Below are positions 37,465 through 46,800 of a stretch of DNA of 64,000 nt, piece after piece. Origin of the DNA: Roseiarcus sp963730555 (GTDB lineage Bacteria > Pseudomonadota > Alphaproteobacteria > Rhizobiales > Beijerinckiaceae); contig CAVSSS010000012.1 in the NCBI GenBank assembly GCA_963730555.1, positions 310,001 through 374,000 of the forward strand. The letters run 5' to 3'. Within the stretch, counting starts at the first letter, position 1. Each line of letters opens with the position of its first letter. A program made the translations under genes and the position numbers. The notes beneath the pieces are model-generated. The model was not told where the DNA came from. It searched no databases and was given only the letters and a program-made list of their open reading frames with translations.

Positions 37465-38904
37465 TCAGTTCGCCCTTCGCAAACCGCTCGTGACGGCGCC
37501 GGCCAGGGTGAGCGCGGCGGCGCCCCAGAGGGCGATCTCCGTCGCGTGCATTGGCGCCCGCCCGAGCGCGACCGCCACCAGCGCCGTTCCAAACGACTGG
37601 CCGATGAGCCGTCCCGAGGATTGCAGGCCGGCGGCGCCGCCGCTTCGCTCGCGCGGCGCGCTGCCGATGATGACCCGGTTGTTGGGCGACTGGAAAAACC
37701 CGAAGCCGAGGCCGCAGATCGCGAGGCGCCAGGCGAGCGAAACCGGAGTGGAATCGCCGATCCCAAGAGCGACCAGAACGAGCCCTCCTCCCATCACCAA
37801 TAGTCCCATGCTGCCAAGGAGGCCGGGGATGAAACGATCGGCGAGGCGCCCGGCGATGGGCGCGATCAACGCGGTTCCAATCGGCCAAGGCGAAAGGAGC
37901 AGTCCGGAGGTTGACGCGGAGTGGCCGAGCCGGTTCTCGAAGTAAAACGGCAGCGACACGATCGCCAGGCTCTGCGCCCCAAACGAGACGATGGACGTCG
38001 CGAGCGAAAGCGCGAACACCGGCCGGCGCAGAAGATCGACAGGCAGCAGCGGCGCGGGGAGCTTGAGTTGCCGCCAGACGAGCGCTGCTCCGAACGCTGC
38101 GCCGACGGCAATCTCGATCAGCGCCAGAGACGCGGCGCCGCCCTGGCCGATTCCGTTGACGCCGGCGATGACGAGTCCGAACGTGAGGGCGTTCAGAATG
38201 ACGCTCTGAAGATCGAGCCTCCCGGCGGCGCGCGGCGTCGCCGGCAGCGTCCGCGCCGCCATGGTGAGCGCCAGCACGCCAATCGGCACGTTGATCAGAA
38301 ACAGCCAATGCCAGGAGGCGACCGAAAGGATCGCCGCCGCGACGCTCGGGCTTCCGGCCGAGCAAATGGCGACCACCACCGCCATGTTGCCGACCCCTTG
38401 GCCAAGCCGCGCGTGCGGATATACAAACCGGATGAGCGCGATGTTGACGCTCATGATTCCCGCCGCGCCCAGGCCCTGTACCACGCGCGCGAAAGTGAGC
38501 ACGGCGAATGTCGGGGCGAGCGCGCAGGCGAGCGAGGCGACAGTGAAGAGGGCAAGCCCCCACCAATAGACGCGCCGGTAGCCCAGCATGTCGCCAAGCG
38601 CCGCCAGCGGCAGAAGCGAGACCGTGACGGCAAGCTGAAACGCGTTGACGATCCAGATCGCGTTCTCCGGGGCGACGGCGAATTGGCGCGCCATGGTCGG
38701 CAACGCGACGGTGACGATGGTCCCGTCGAGCACCGCCATGGCGATCGCCATGGCTAGGGTCGAGAAGGCGAGTAGGCGCTGCGGGTTGGGGAGGCCGTCG
38801 GAGGCTTCTGCGGCGTGAGCGGCGATCGGTTCTGGGCGGTTCAAGGCAGTCGTGTCCCCGCGCGCGGGCGCGTGGCCATCACCCCGCGGTCCCCCATAAA
38901 TCAT
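37465..38904 (-). CDS. MFS multidrug exporter, DHA2 (14-helix) family
   Basis: A 479-residue drug/proton antiporter with about 14 helices. Motif A-like and D1 sequences (AVLDGTIVTVALPTMARQF, WIVNAFQLAVTVSLLPLAALGDMLGYRRVYWWGL) and motif C (GSPSVAAAILSVASWHWLFLINVPIG) are clear, as in EmrB/QacA relatives. The start at ATG 38904 overlaps the end of rimO by 26 bases; the frame is open further upstream but with low-complexity residues antisense to rimO. The substrate is unknown. No adaptor (EmrA) gene is next to it. Confidence 0.88.
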   Translation of the reverse strand: MIYGGPRGDGHAPARGDTTALNRPEPIAAHAAEASDGLPNPQRLLAFSTLAMAIAMAVLDGTIVTVALPTMARQFAVAPENAIWIVNAFQLAVTVSLLPLAALGDMLGYRRVYWWGLALFTVASLACALAPTFAVLTFARVVQGLGAAGIMSVNIALIRFVYPHARLGQGVGNMAVVVAICSAGSPSVAAAILSVASWHWLFLINVPIGVLALTMAARTLPATPRAAGRLDLQSVILNALTFGLVIAGVNGIGQGGAASLALIEIAVGAAFGAALVWRQLKLPAPLLPVDLLRRPVFALSLATSIVSFGAQSLAIVSLPFYFENRLGHSASTSGLLLSPWPIGTALIAPIAGRLADRFIPGLLGSMGLLVMGGGLVLVALGIGDSTPVSLAWRLAICGLGFGFFQSPNNRVIIGSAPRERSGGAAGLQSSGRLIGQSFGTALVAVALGRAPMHATEIALWGAAALTLAGAVTSGLRRAN

Positions 38905-40219
38905 AAGCGTCCGAGCGCTCAATTCTGACCGTGACGATGTCGCCGGCGCGCAACGGTCGGCGTGTCGCGATGTGGACGGCGCCGTCGATCTGCGGCGAGT
39001 CGCCCTTGGTGCGGCCTTTGGCCTCGCGCGCGCCGCCCTCGTCGACGATGACCTCGAGGCGCTTGCCGACTTTGGCGGCGAGCTTCTTTGCGCTGATCGC
39101 CTGCGCACGAGCCATGAAGCGCTTGTGACGGCTGGCCTTGATGTCGTTCGGCACAGGCTCGAGGCCAAGATCGTTGGCGCCCGCTCCTTTGACCGGCTCG
39201 TATTGGAAGGCGCCGACGCGGTCGAGCTTGGCCTCGTCGAGCCAGTCGAGCAGGAAGCGAAAGTCCTCTTCCGTCTCGCCGGGAAAACCGACGATGAAAG
39301 TCGAGCGGATGGTGAGGTCTGGGCAGATCGCGCGCCAGGCGCGGATGCGCTCCAGCGTCTTCTCCTGAGCCGCGGGCCGGCGCATCGCCTTCAAGACGGC
39401 GGGAGAGGCGTGTTGGAACGGCACGTCGATATAGGGCAGCACATTGCCGCCGTTCATGAGCTTAATCGCCTCGTCGACATGCGGGTAGGGGTAGACGTAT
39501 TGCAGTCTCACCCAGGCGCCGAGCGAACCCAATTCGCGCGTGATGTCGAGAAAGCGCGCGGCGACATGGCCGTCGCGCCAGGGGCTTTCGGCGTATTTGA
39601 GGTCGAGCCCGTAAGCGCTCGTATCCTGCGCGATGACAATGAGCTCCTTGACGCCCGCTTTGGTGAGCCGCTCGGCTTCGCGCAGCACGTCGCCCGCGGG
39701 ACGTGAGGCTAGCCGTCCGCGCAAGCTCGGAATGATGCAGAACGTGCAGCGGTGATCGCAGCCTTCCGATATCTTGAGATAGGCGTAATGGCGCGGCGTC
39801 AGGCGCACGCCCTCGCCGGGAATGAGATCGACGAACGGATCGCGCGGCGCGGGCGCCGCGGCGCGCACGGCCTCCATCACGCTTTCGAACGCCTGCGGGC
39901 CGGTGATCGCCGAGACATTCGGGAAAGCCTCGCGAATCGCGTCGGGCTTGGCCCCCATGCAGCCGGTCACGATCACTTTGCCGTTCTCGTTCATCGCCTG
40001 GCCTATTGCCGCGAGCGATTCCGCTTTGGCGCTGTCGAGAAAGCCGCAGGTGTTGACGATGACCGCGTCCGCGCCGGCGTGGCTGCGCGCGAGCTCGTAG
40101 CCTTCCGCGCGCAGGCGCGTGAGGATGCGCTCGCTGTCGACGAGCGCCTTCGGGCAGCCAAGCGAAACGAAAGAAATGCGTGGGCTCGGGCGCTGCTCAG
40201 GTTGGACGATGTCGGTCAC
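38879..40219 (-). CDS. rimO: Ribosomal protein S12 methylthiotransferase
   Basis: Radical-SAM enzyme that adds a methylthio group to Asp of ribosomal protein S12. The N-terminal UPF0004 domain (ISFVSLGCPKALVDSERILT, VNTCGFLDSAK, TGCMGAKPD) binds one 4Fe-4S cluster; the radical-SAM motif CDHRCTFC near residue 155 binds the second; a TRAM domain closes the protein (VIVDEGG, GDIVTVRIERSDAYDLWG). GTG 40219 (VTDIVQPEQRPSPRISF) is preferred, because the longer frame starts with TTG at 40285 and lacks a ribosome-binding site. Confidence 0.93.
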   Translation of the reverse strand: MTDIVQPEQRPSPRISFVSLGCPKALVDSERILTRLRAEGYELARSHAGADAVIVNTCGFLDSAKAESLAAIGQAMNENGKVIVTGCMGAKPDAIREAFPNVSAITGPQAFESVMEAVRAAAPAPRDPFVDLIPGEGVRLTPRHYAYLKISEGCDHRCTFCIIPSLRGRLASRPAGDVLREAERLTKAGVKELIVIAQDTSAYGLDLKYAESPWRDGHVAARFLDITRELGSLGAWVRLQYVYPYPHVDEAIKLMNGGNVLPYIDVPFQHASPAVLKAMRRPAAQEKTLERIRAWRAICPDLTIRSTFIVGFPGETEEDFRFLLDWLDEAKLDRVGAFQYEPVKGAGANDLGLEPVPNDIKASRHKRFMARAQAISAKKLAAKVGKRLEVIVDEGGAREAKGRTKGDSPQIDGAVHIATRRPLRAGDIVTVRIERSDAYDLWGTAG

Positions 40220-40324
40220 GCACGGCAATTGCCACGCACGGACGGCAGGGGCAAGGGATCCCTCAACTTTGTTAAATTGACTCAAATTGCGCCTCGGGAG
40301 AACAATAACTCGCTGAACTCGCTG

Positions 40325-40640
40325 AATTGGATTTGGCAGCTCGTGAACGAAATTGCTGAAAAATTGGCGACCCGTCTCTTCGATCAGAGAAAGTCATTCA
40401 GAACGACTACCGCAGCGCTTTCGTCGAGGTGATGCTCGAACCATTTCTAGAGCCCATCGGATGGGAATTTAAGGGTGCGAATGGAATGGGTGGGACTTTG
40501 ACAGCAGGACCGGTGAATACCTTGAGGTGAAGCAGCGCCTTAGGCAACTCGTCGAACGGGCGGCAATCGGGCCGGAGCACTGCGCCGAACACGTTCGGCT
40601 TTGCAGGCTTGATCGGTCACTTGCCGTCATCGCTGTCTCG
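40325..40640 (+). pseudogene. Restriction-endonuclease-like (PD-(D/E)xK) gene remnant
   Basis: Three adjoining frames give a continuous protein-like sequence: WQLVNEIAEKLATRLFDQR, then NDYRSAFVEVMLEPFLEPIGWEFKGA, then WDFDSRTGEYLEVKQRLRQLV and GPEHCAEHVRLCRLDRSLAVIAVSP. The Trp-Asp, then Glu-Val-Lys pattern is the PD-(D/E)xK nuclease core, seen in small predicted restriction or very-short-patch-type proteins. Shifts fall near 40400 and 40490. The fragment ends where the vapC gene ends on the other strand, suggesting a cut-off gene. No start or full-length frame survives, so it is inactive. Confidence 0.55.
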
Positions 40641-41049
40641 CCCAATCCTCGACATGCAGCCCAGCAACTCGCGAGAACTCGCGGAAGTTGTTCGTGACCA
40701 GAACGCAATCGGCCGCGAGGGCGTGCCCGGCGATCATGGCGTCATTGCCGCCAATCGGCGTTCCCTTGGCGTTCAAATCCCTTCTGACGCGCATCGCCTC
40801 CTCTGCGGCGAGGCGGTCCCAAGGCAGAATGGCGGAGAGGCGTGCGACAAAGGCTTCGATGAGCCTCGCGTGACGCGGCGAAGCATTCTTGCCGATCGCG
40901 CCTAGCAACATTTCGTAATAAGTGATGACGGAAATGGCGACGCTGTTCTGCAGCTCGACAGCCTGCTGCAAGCGGTCGAGCACAGACGGCGGTCGCTCGC
41001 GCATGATGAAGGAGCAGATATTGATGTCGAGCATGTAAATCATGCTCAT
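40627..41049 (-). CDS. vapC: VapC-type PIN-domain ribonuclease toxin
   Basis: A 140-residue toxin RNase. MLDINICSF carries the first Asp (D-x-N, about residue 8), the second acidic residue is in YYEMLLGA, and GGNDAMIAGHALA holds the Asp of the third motif. VTNNFREFSRVAGL is the usual C-terminal T-N-N-x-x-x-F segment. Targets in the family are tRNA or rRNA loops. Its start overlaps the vapB stop by four bases (ATGA), so the two are translationally coupled. Either the first or the third codon Met could be the start. Confidence 0.93.
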   Translation of the reverse strand: MSMIYMLDINICSFIMRERPPSVLDRLQQAVELQNSVAISVITYYEMLLGAIGKNASPRHARLIEAFVARLSAILPWDRLAAEEAMRVRRDLNAKGTPIGGNDAMIAGHALAADCVLVTNNFREFSRVAGLHVEDWARQR

Positions 41050-41294
41050 CGATCCGACGTACCGTCCTCGAGCAAGAACCGGCTTTCTTCGATCAGATCG
41101 GGGCGCTCGTGGAGAAAGGTCGCGTCAGCGCGTGGTTCGTCCAAGAAAGAGCTCCAGCTCGGCCGGACGGGACGGAGCAGAATGGTGTCGCCCTGTCTTT
41201 CAATGGTGAGCTCGGTCACCCCCTCGAACTCGAATTCCTTAGGCAGACGGATTGCCTGGTTCCGATTGTTGCGAAAGATCGATACGGTGCGCAT
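41046..41294 (-). CDS. vapB: VapB-type antitoxin (AbrB/SpoVT fold)
   Basis: An 82-residue antitoxin. The N-terminal swapped-hairpin DNA-binding domain reads VSIFRNNRNQAIRLPKEFEFEGVTELTIERQGDTILLRP, typical of VapB (N-x-Q-A-I-R-L-P). The C-terminal part (PSWSSFLDEPRADATFL) wraps the toxin. It neutralises VapC and autoregulates the operon, almost certainly through the palindrome at 41317-41337. Confidence 0.93.
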   Translation of the reverse strand: MRTVSIFRNNRNQAIRLPKEFEFEGVTELTIERQGDTILLRPVRPSWSSFLDEPRADATFLHERPDLIEESRFLLEDGTSDR

Positions 41295-41316
41295 GAGGGT
41301 CTCCTAGCGCCCATAT

Positions 41317-41337
41317 AGCATATGCCAGGCATATGCT
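41317..41337. promoter_or_regulatory. vapBC operator palindrome
   Basis: A perfect palindrome with 10-base arms around one central base: AGCATATGCC (41317-41326), A (41327), GGCATATGCT (41328-41337). It sits 23 bases upstream of vapB, over its expected promoter, as for other VapB operators. It also contains overlapping TATA-like elements on the minus strand. Confidence 0.8.
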
Positions 41338-41350
41338 CAAGCGTCTTGCC

Positions 41351-42298
41351 TCACAGCTTCATCTCCGGCCCGAGCGGCACAATCCCAGTCGGATTGATGC
41401 GCCGGTGGCTCTCGTAATAGTGGTGCTTGATGTGGAAGAAATCGACCGTCTCGGCGACCCCCGGCAGGTGGTAAAGCTCGCTGAGATATCGGCTCAGCGC
41501 CGGGTAGTCCCTGATCTCCCTTAAGTTGCACTTGAAGTGCCCGAAATAAACCGGGTCGAAGCGGATGAGGGTGGTGAACAGGCGCCAGTCGGCTTCCGTC
41601 AGTCGCTGGCCGATGAGGAAGCGCTGGCCCGAGAGCCGCGCCTCGAGCCAGTCGAGCGTCCCGAACAGCTCCCGGAACGCTTCTTCATAAGCCTCCTGCG
41701 AGGTGGCGAAACCGGCCCGATAGACGCCATTGTTGACCGTTCGATAGACGCGCGCGTTCACCTCGTCGATCGCAGGCTGAAGGCCGCTCGGATAATAGTC
41801 GCCCTCCGCCGCGCCAATTCCATCGAAGGCGCTGTTGAACATGCGGATGATTTCCGACGATTCGTTGTTGACGATCGTGTTCGTCTGCCGGTCCCAAAGC
41901 ACCGGCACTGTCACGCGGCCGCTGTAGTCAGGCCGCGCCTTGACATAGAATTCGCGGACCTCCTTTGCGCCGAAGATCGGGTCGGGAATGACGCCAGGGC
42001 CTGGATCGAAGGTCCAGCCGCGCTCGGCGAGCAGCCAATGGACGACCGAGAGCGAGATCATGCTCTCGAGACCTTTAAGCCGGCGGAAGATCAGAGTGCG
42101 GTGCGCCCAGGGGCAGGCGAGCGAGATGATGAGGTGATAGCGACCCGCCTCCGCCTTGAAGCCGCCGACGCCGCTCGGTCCGGCGTCTCCGCTCGCCGTG
42201 ACCCAGTTGCGGAACGGCGCGTCGGGCCGCACGAAGCGCCCCGTCGTGTCATGCGGGAAATCCTCGTCGCGCCATATTCCGTTGACGAATGCGCCCAT
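41351..42298 (-). CDS. Glutathionyl-hydroquinone reductase (Xi-class GST, YqjG/PcpF family)
   Basis: A 315-residue protein that reduces glutathionyl-(hydro)quinones. The catalytic Cys is in LACPWAHRTLIFRRLKGLE (Cys-Pro-Trp-Ala-His) near residue 60. TNTIVNNESSEIIRMFNSAFD and the C-terminal GST helical domain (LTEADWRLFTTLIRFDPVYFGHFKCN) are characteristic. Length is typical. It is the terminal gene of a minus-strand run with two SDR genes upstream; a link to aromatic or quinone detoxification is possible. Confidence 0.93.
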   Translation of the reverse strand: MGAFVNGIWRDEDFPHDTTGRFVRPDAPFRNWVTASGDAGPSGVGGFKAEAGRYHLIISLACPWAHRTLIFRRLKGLESMISLSVVHWLLAERGWTFDPGPGVIPDPIFGAKEVREFYVKARPDYSGRVTVPVLWDRQTNTIVNNESSEIIRMFNSAFDGIGAAEGDYYPSGLQPAIDEVNARVYRTVNNGVYRAGFATSQEAYEEAFRELFGTLDWLEARLSGQRFLIGQRLTEADWRLFTTLIRFDPVYFGHFKCNLREIRDYPALSRYLSELYHLPGVAETVDFFHIKHHYYESHRRINPTGIVPLGPEMKL

Positions 42299-42320
42299 GC
42301 TTGTCCTCTTTATGATGCGA

Positions 42321-43073
42321 TCAAGTCGCGCGGGCGACCTGGAATCCGGCGAAGGACTGGCTGACGGGCATCAGCTCCAGCCGGTTGATGTTGAGGTGCG
42401 GCGGCAGCTCAGCCACCCACAACATTGTCGCCGCGATATCTTCGCCCGTCATAGGCCTCGCGTCACGGTAGAGCGCCTCCGACGCCGCCTGATCGCCGCC
42501 GGTGCGCACCAACGTAAACTCGGTCTCGACCATGCCGGGCTCGATCGAGGTCACGCGCACGCCGGTGCCGTGCAAGTCGCTTCTCAGCCCGAGCGAAAAC
42601 TCCTTCACGAACGCCTTGGTTCCGGCATAGACGTTGCCGCCGGTATACGGATAGGTCGCAGCGACCGACGACATATTGATGATCGCCCCGCGCCGGGCGA
42701 TCAGCCCGGGCAGCAATTTGTGGGTGAGTGAAGCAAGCGCGGTCACATTCGTTTCGATCATCGCTTTCCACTGGGCGAGATCGGCGGCTTGCGCAGGATT
42801 GCGGCCGAGCGCTAGCCCGGCGTTGTTGATCAAAAGGTCTATGCCGCGAAATCCATTGGGAAGCGCGGCCAGCGCAGCGTCTCGCGCTGCCTCATCGGCG
42901 ACGTCGAACGCCGCGGGATGCACCTTATCGGCGCCGATGGCGTCGACCAGCGCCTTGAGGCGTTCGGACCGGCGTCCGGTCGCGATGACTTGCCACCCAC
43001 CGGCCGCGAACGCGCGGGCGGCGGCTTCGCCGATGCCGGAAGTCGCGCCGGTAATAAGAGCAGTCTTGCTCAT
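42321..43073 (-). CDS. SDR-family oxidoreductase (YdfG-like)
   Basis: A 250-residue classical SDR. MSKTALITGATSGIGEAAARAF binds NADP (ATGRRSERL follows the second strand); NNAGLALGR lies near residue 88; the catalytic Ser is in NMSSVAATYPY, and the Tyr/Lys are in YAGTKAFV near residue 155. The C-terminus (PPHLNINRLELMPVSQSFAGFQV) is typical of the YdfG group of 3-hydroxy acid/serine dehydrogenases. It lies 22 bases upstream of the GST gene and about 77 bases after another SDR gene, likely one transcript. Confidence 0.9.
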   Translation of the reverse strand: MSKTALITGATSGIGEAAARAFAAGGWQVIATGRRSERLKALVDAIGADKVHPAAFDVADEAARDAALAALPNGFRGIDLLINNAGLALGRNPAQAADLAQWKAMIETNVTALASLTHKLLPGLIARRGAIINMSSVAATYPYTGGNVYAGTKAFVKEFSLGLRSDLHGTGVRVTSIEPGMVETEFTLVRTGGDQAASEALYRDARPMTGEDIAATMLWVAELPPHLNINRLELMPVSQSFAGFQVARAT

Positions 43074-43150
43074 GGGTCCTCTTCGAATGGTCCTTCAAGG
43101 CGTGTCGCGCCGGCAGGCTCGATTAGCGGTTGCGGCTGGCGCGTGGCGCC

Positions 43151-43849
43151 TCAGGTTTTCCCCGAGACGGGGATCAGCGCGCTAGTGATGACACCCGCCT
43201 CATCGGACGCCAGAAACAGCATGACCGCCGCGAGGTCGGCGGGCTTAACCCAGCGATCGAAATCGGCCTTCGGCATCTCGCGCCGGTTGGCGGGCGTGTC
43301 GATGATCGACGGCAGCACCGCGTTGACGGTCACGCCCCTGAGCTTCAGTTCGTCCGCCAGGCTTTCCGTCAATCGGTGTACGGCCGACTTGCTCGCGGCG
43401 TAGGCGCCGAATCCGGTCACCGGCCGCAAGGCCGATTGAGCGCCGACGTTGACGATGCGGCCGGCGCCACTCTCGAGAAGATAAGGGAGAGCGCCTTGAC
43501 AGGCGTAGAGCGTGGTCTTCAGGTTCAGTGAAAATAGCCGGTCCCAGCTTTCCGCCTTCCCACCTTCGACCGCCTCCCACTGAAACCCGCCAGCGATGTT
43601 GAAAAGCGCGTCGAGGCGTCCGAACTTGATCTTGACCTGAGCCATCGCGGTCTTTGCCGCCGAGTACGACGAGAGATCAACTCCGGCGAGGATGAGCGCA
43701 TTCTTCCCCAGTTGCTCGACGAGACCGGCGGGCGGAGAGGGTTTGAAGGAGATTGCAGCGACGGAAGCGCCGCGCTCGGCAGCCGCCGCCGCGGCGGCCC
43801 TGCCCAACGCGCCGAACGCACCGGTGACGACGATTGTCTTGCCCCGCAT
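43151..43849 (-). CDS. SDR-family oxidoreductase
   Basis: A 232-residue SDR. The start at ATG 43849 (MRGKTIVVTGAFGALGRA) is taken because the longer frame to 43993 is Arg-rich and overlaps the upstream oxidoreductase gene. TGAFGALG is the cofactor loop; NIAGGFQWEAV corresponds to the NNAG motif; YAASKSAVHRL carries the catalytic Tyr and Lys; and the end reads GVITSALIPVSGKT. The lack of an acidic residue after the second strand suggests NADP preference. The substrate is unknown. It starts 22 bases after the indolepyruvate oxidoreductase gene ends and probably follows it on one transcript. Confidence 0.88.
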   Translation of the reverse strand: MRGKTIVVTGAFGALGRAAAAAAAERGASVAAISFKPSPPAGLVEQLGKNALILAGVDLSSYSAAKTAMAQVKIKFGRLDALFNIAGGFQWEAVEGGKAESWDRLFSLNLKTTLYACQGALPYLLESGAGRIVNVGAQSALRPVTGFGAYAASKSAVHRLTESLADELKLRGVTVNAVLPSIIDTPANRREMPKADFDRWVKPADLAAVMLFLASDEAGVITSALIPVSGKT

Positions 43850-43871
43850 CAAAGCCTTTCCTTTCCGTCCT

Positions 43872-46800
43872 CTACGCCGCTTTCTCAGACGGCGCCTTGT
43901 CCGCCCTGAGGTCGTTGAGCGCGTCGGCCCGCGTCTTCGCCGCCTCCGCCGCATTTGCCTCTTTGACGTGTCCGTATCCGCGGATCGTCTCATACGTGCC
44001 GACGACGCGAACCGCGATCGGATGCGACGCGGGGGTCAGACGCTGGGTGAGATCCGCGACGTCGGCTTCGAACTCGGCGATCAGGCGCCGCTCGAGCTTG
44101 CGCTCGTCGCTATTGCGGAACGGATCGAGCCAAGTCCCGCGCAGGAATTTCAGTCGCGCCATGGCTCGAAATGCGGTCATCGCCCAAGGGCCGACCTCGC
44201 CCTTCTTCATCCGCCCGCTCGCCGGGTCGAGACGGGCGAATGGCCAAGCGCCGATATGGAAGTGGACCTGATAGCGGCCCTCGAATTCGTGCGCGAGCGC
44301 CTTCTGGAACTCGGGCGCTGCGAAGAGCCGCGCCACTTCCCACTCGTCCTTGGCGGCGAGCAGCTTGTGATAGGCGCGCGCGACGCCTGTCGTCAGCGCC
44401 TCGCCGAGCCCGGCGTTTCTCTCCGCCGCGCGCACGCGCTCAACGAGCTGGCGATACCGAGCCGCGTAAGCCGCGTCCCGATAGTCCGTCAAATGCGCGA
44501 CGCGACGATTGACGAGCGCGTCAAGCGAGGGCAGCTCGTCAGCCGGTTCGTCATAGCCGACCAGCGTCTCGACGCTTATCGGATCATGCCCGGCGCGCCT
44601 GCCCCATTCGAACGCCTGTTTGTTGGCGTCGATGGCGACGCCGTTGAGCTCAATTGCGCGCTCGATCGCCTCCCGGCGGATCGGAACCAAACCCCTTTGC
44701 CAGGCCGCGCCGAGCATGAACATGTTGGAGGCGATCGGGTCGCCCATCAGCGCCGCAGCCAGGCGTTGTGCGTCGAGGATGAGCGCCTTGTCGCCGAGCG
44801 CATTCTTGAGGCGTTCGATGAGCAAGTCGGCGTCCACGCTCCAGTTGGGATTGCGGGCGAAATCGGCGGTCGGCGTGAGATCGGCGGAGATCACCGCGCT
44901 CGTCTTGCCGCGTTTGAGTTTGGAGAGCAATTCGTCGCCCGCCGCGACGATGAGGTCACAACCGATCAGCGCGTCGGCTTCGCCTGCGGCGATGCGGGTC
45001 GCATGCAGCGCCCCCGGCTCGCGCGCGATGCGAACATGCGCGGTCACCGCGCCATATTTCTGGCTCAGGCCCGTCAGGTCGAGATTGGAGCTGAAGAGTC
45101 CATCGAGATAGGCCGCGACGGCGACCGTCTGGCTGATGGTGACGACGCCGGAGCCGCCAATGCCGGCGACGAGGACGCTAAACCGCTCGCCTATTTCGGG
45201 CAGAACTGGTTCCGGGACCGGTGGCAGGTACTGGCTCAAAGGCGCCGTCGCCTCGGGCTTGCGCAGGCTTCCGCCGTGCACCGTCACGAAGCTTGGGCAA
45301 AAGCCCTCGACGCAGGAGAAATCCTTGTTGCAGCTTGATTGGTTGATGCGCCGCTTGCGCCCGAATTCGGTCTCCAGCGGCTCAATCGCCATGCAATTGG
45401 AGACGCGCCCACAATCGCCGCAGCCTTCACAGACTTGCGGATGAATGAAAGTGCGGATGGCCGGGTCGGCCCATTTGCCGCGCTTGCGCAGGCGCCGCCG
45501 CTCGGTGGCGCAAGGTTGGTCATACAAGATGACGGAGACGCCTTTGTATTCGCGGAATTCGCGCTGCGTCACGTCCATCGTGTCGCGGTGGCGAAGGCTG
45601 ACGCCCGCCGGCAGCGGGACGCCGGCGTAGCGCTCCGGGTCGTCCGCCACGAGCGCCAACTTCTTCACGCCCTCCGCAGCGAGTTCGCTGAGAATCTGGA
45701 CCGGCGTCATGCCGCCCTCGATCGGCTGTCCGCCGGTCATCGAGACGAAGCCGTTGAAGAGGATCTTGTAGGTGATCGGAACATCGGCGGCGATCGCCTG
45801 ACGGATCGCGAGCGAGCCGGAATGTGCGTAGGTGCCATCGCCGATATTGGCGAACACATGATCCTGGCGAGTGAACGGCTGCTGGCCGAGCCACATCGCT
45901 CCTTCGCCGCCCATATGCGAAGCGGTGGCCGTCTGATTCGGATTGACCAGCGTCGCCATCCAATGGCAGCCGATGCCTGCCAGCGCCCGGCTGCCTTCGG
46001 GCACCGGAGTTGAACGGTTGTGCGGGCACCCGGCGCAGAAGCCAGGACTTCGCATAGGCGCGGGACGATTGCTAAGCGCGGCGGCCGGCGCTTCCGGGGC
46101 GCTCAGCGCACAGTTTGGGTCGTGGCTCGAAACCGCTTTGATCAGAACTTCGGCGACAAGTTCTGGCGTGATCTCGCCGAAATTGGGGATCGCCGCCGCG
46201 CCTGGCGAAAGGTCGAATGCGAGCCCGTCGAAATACTTGCCGACGATGCGCGGCGCTCTCGGATCGCCATAGAGTATCGAGCGAATTTGCTCTTCGAGTA
46301 GCGGGCGCTTCTCCTCGATCACAATGATGAGATCAAGACCGTGGGCAAACTCGCGTACGATCACCGGATCAAGCGGCCACACCATGCCGACTTTGAGCAA
46401 ACGCAGACCAAGCGCCGCGCCATCGTCGTCCAATGCGAGGTTGCCGAGCGCCTGCAACAGGTCCTGCCAGGCCTTCCCCGCGGCGACGACGCCGATCCTC
46501 GCGCCCTCGCTGTCGCTAACGATACGGTTGAGGTTGTTGGCGCGCGCGTAGGCCAGCGCGGCCGGCAGCTTGTGCTGGTAGAGCCGCTCTTCCTGAGCCA
46601 CTGGCGCGTCAATCGTGCGCGCCCATAGGCCGTTGGGCGGCGCGCTCGGCCGCGGCGGCAGCAAAATCTGCGGCAGGTCGGGCCCGACATAAACGGTGCC
46701 GCCGCCCTCCGCGACGTCGGTGACAACTTTCATCCCGACCCAACAGCCGGAGAACCGCGACATGGCGAGCCCATGCAGGCCAAAATCCAGCAGCTCCTGG

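Noticed and set aside
43692..45338. 548-codon plus-strand frame
   Set aside because: Antisense to the fused indolepyruvate oxidoreductase.
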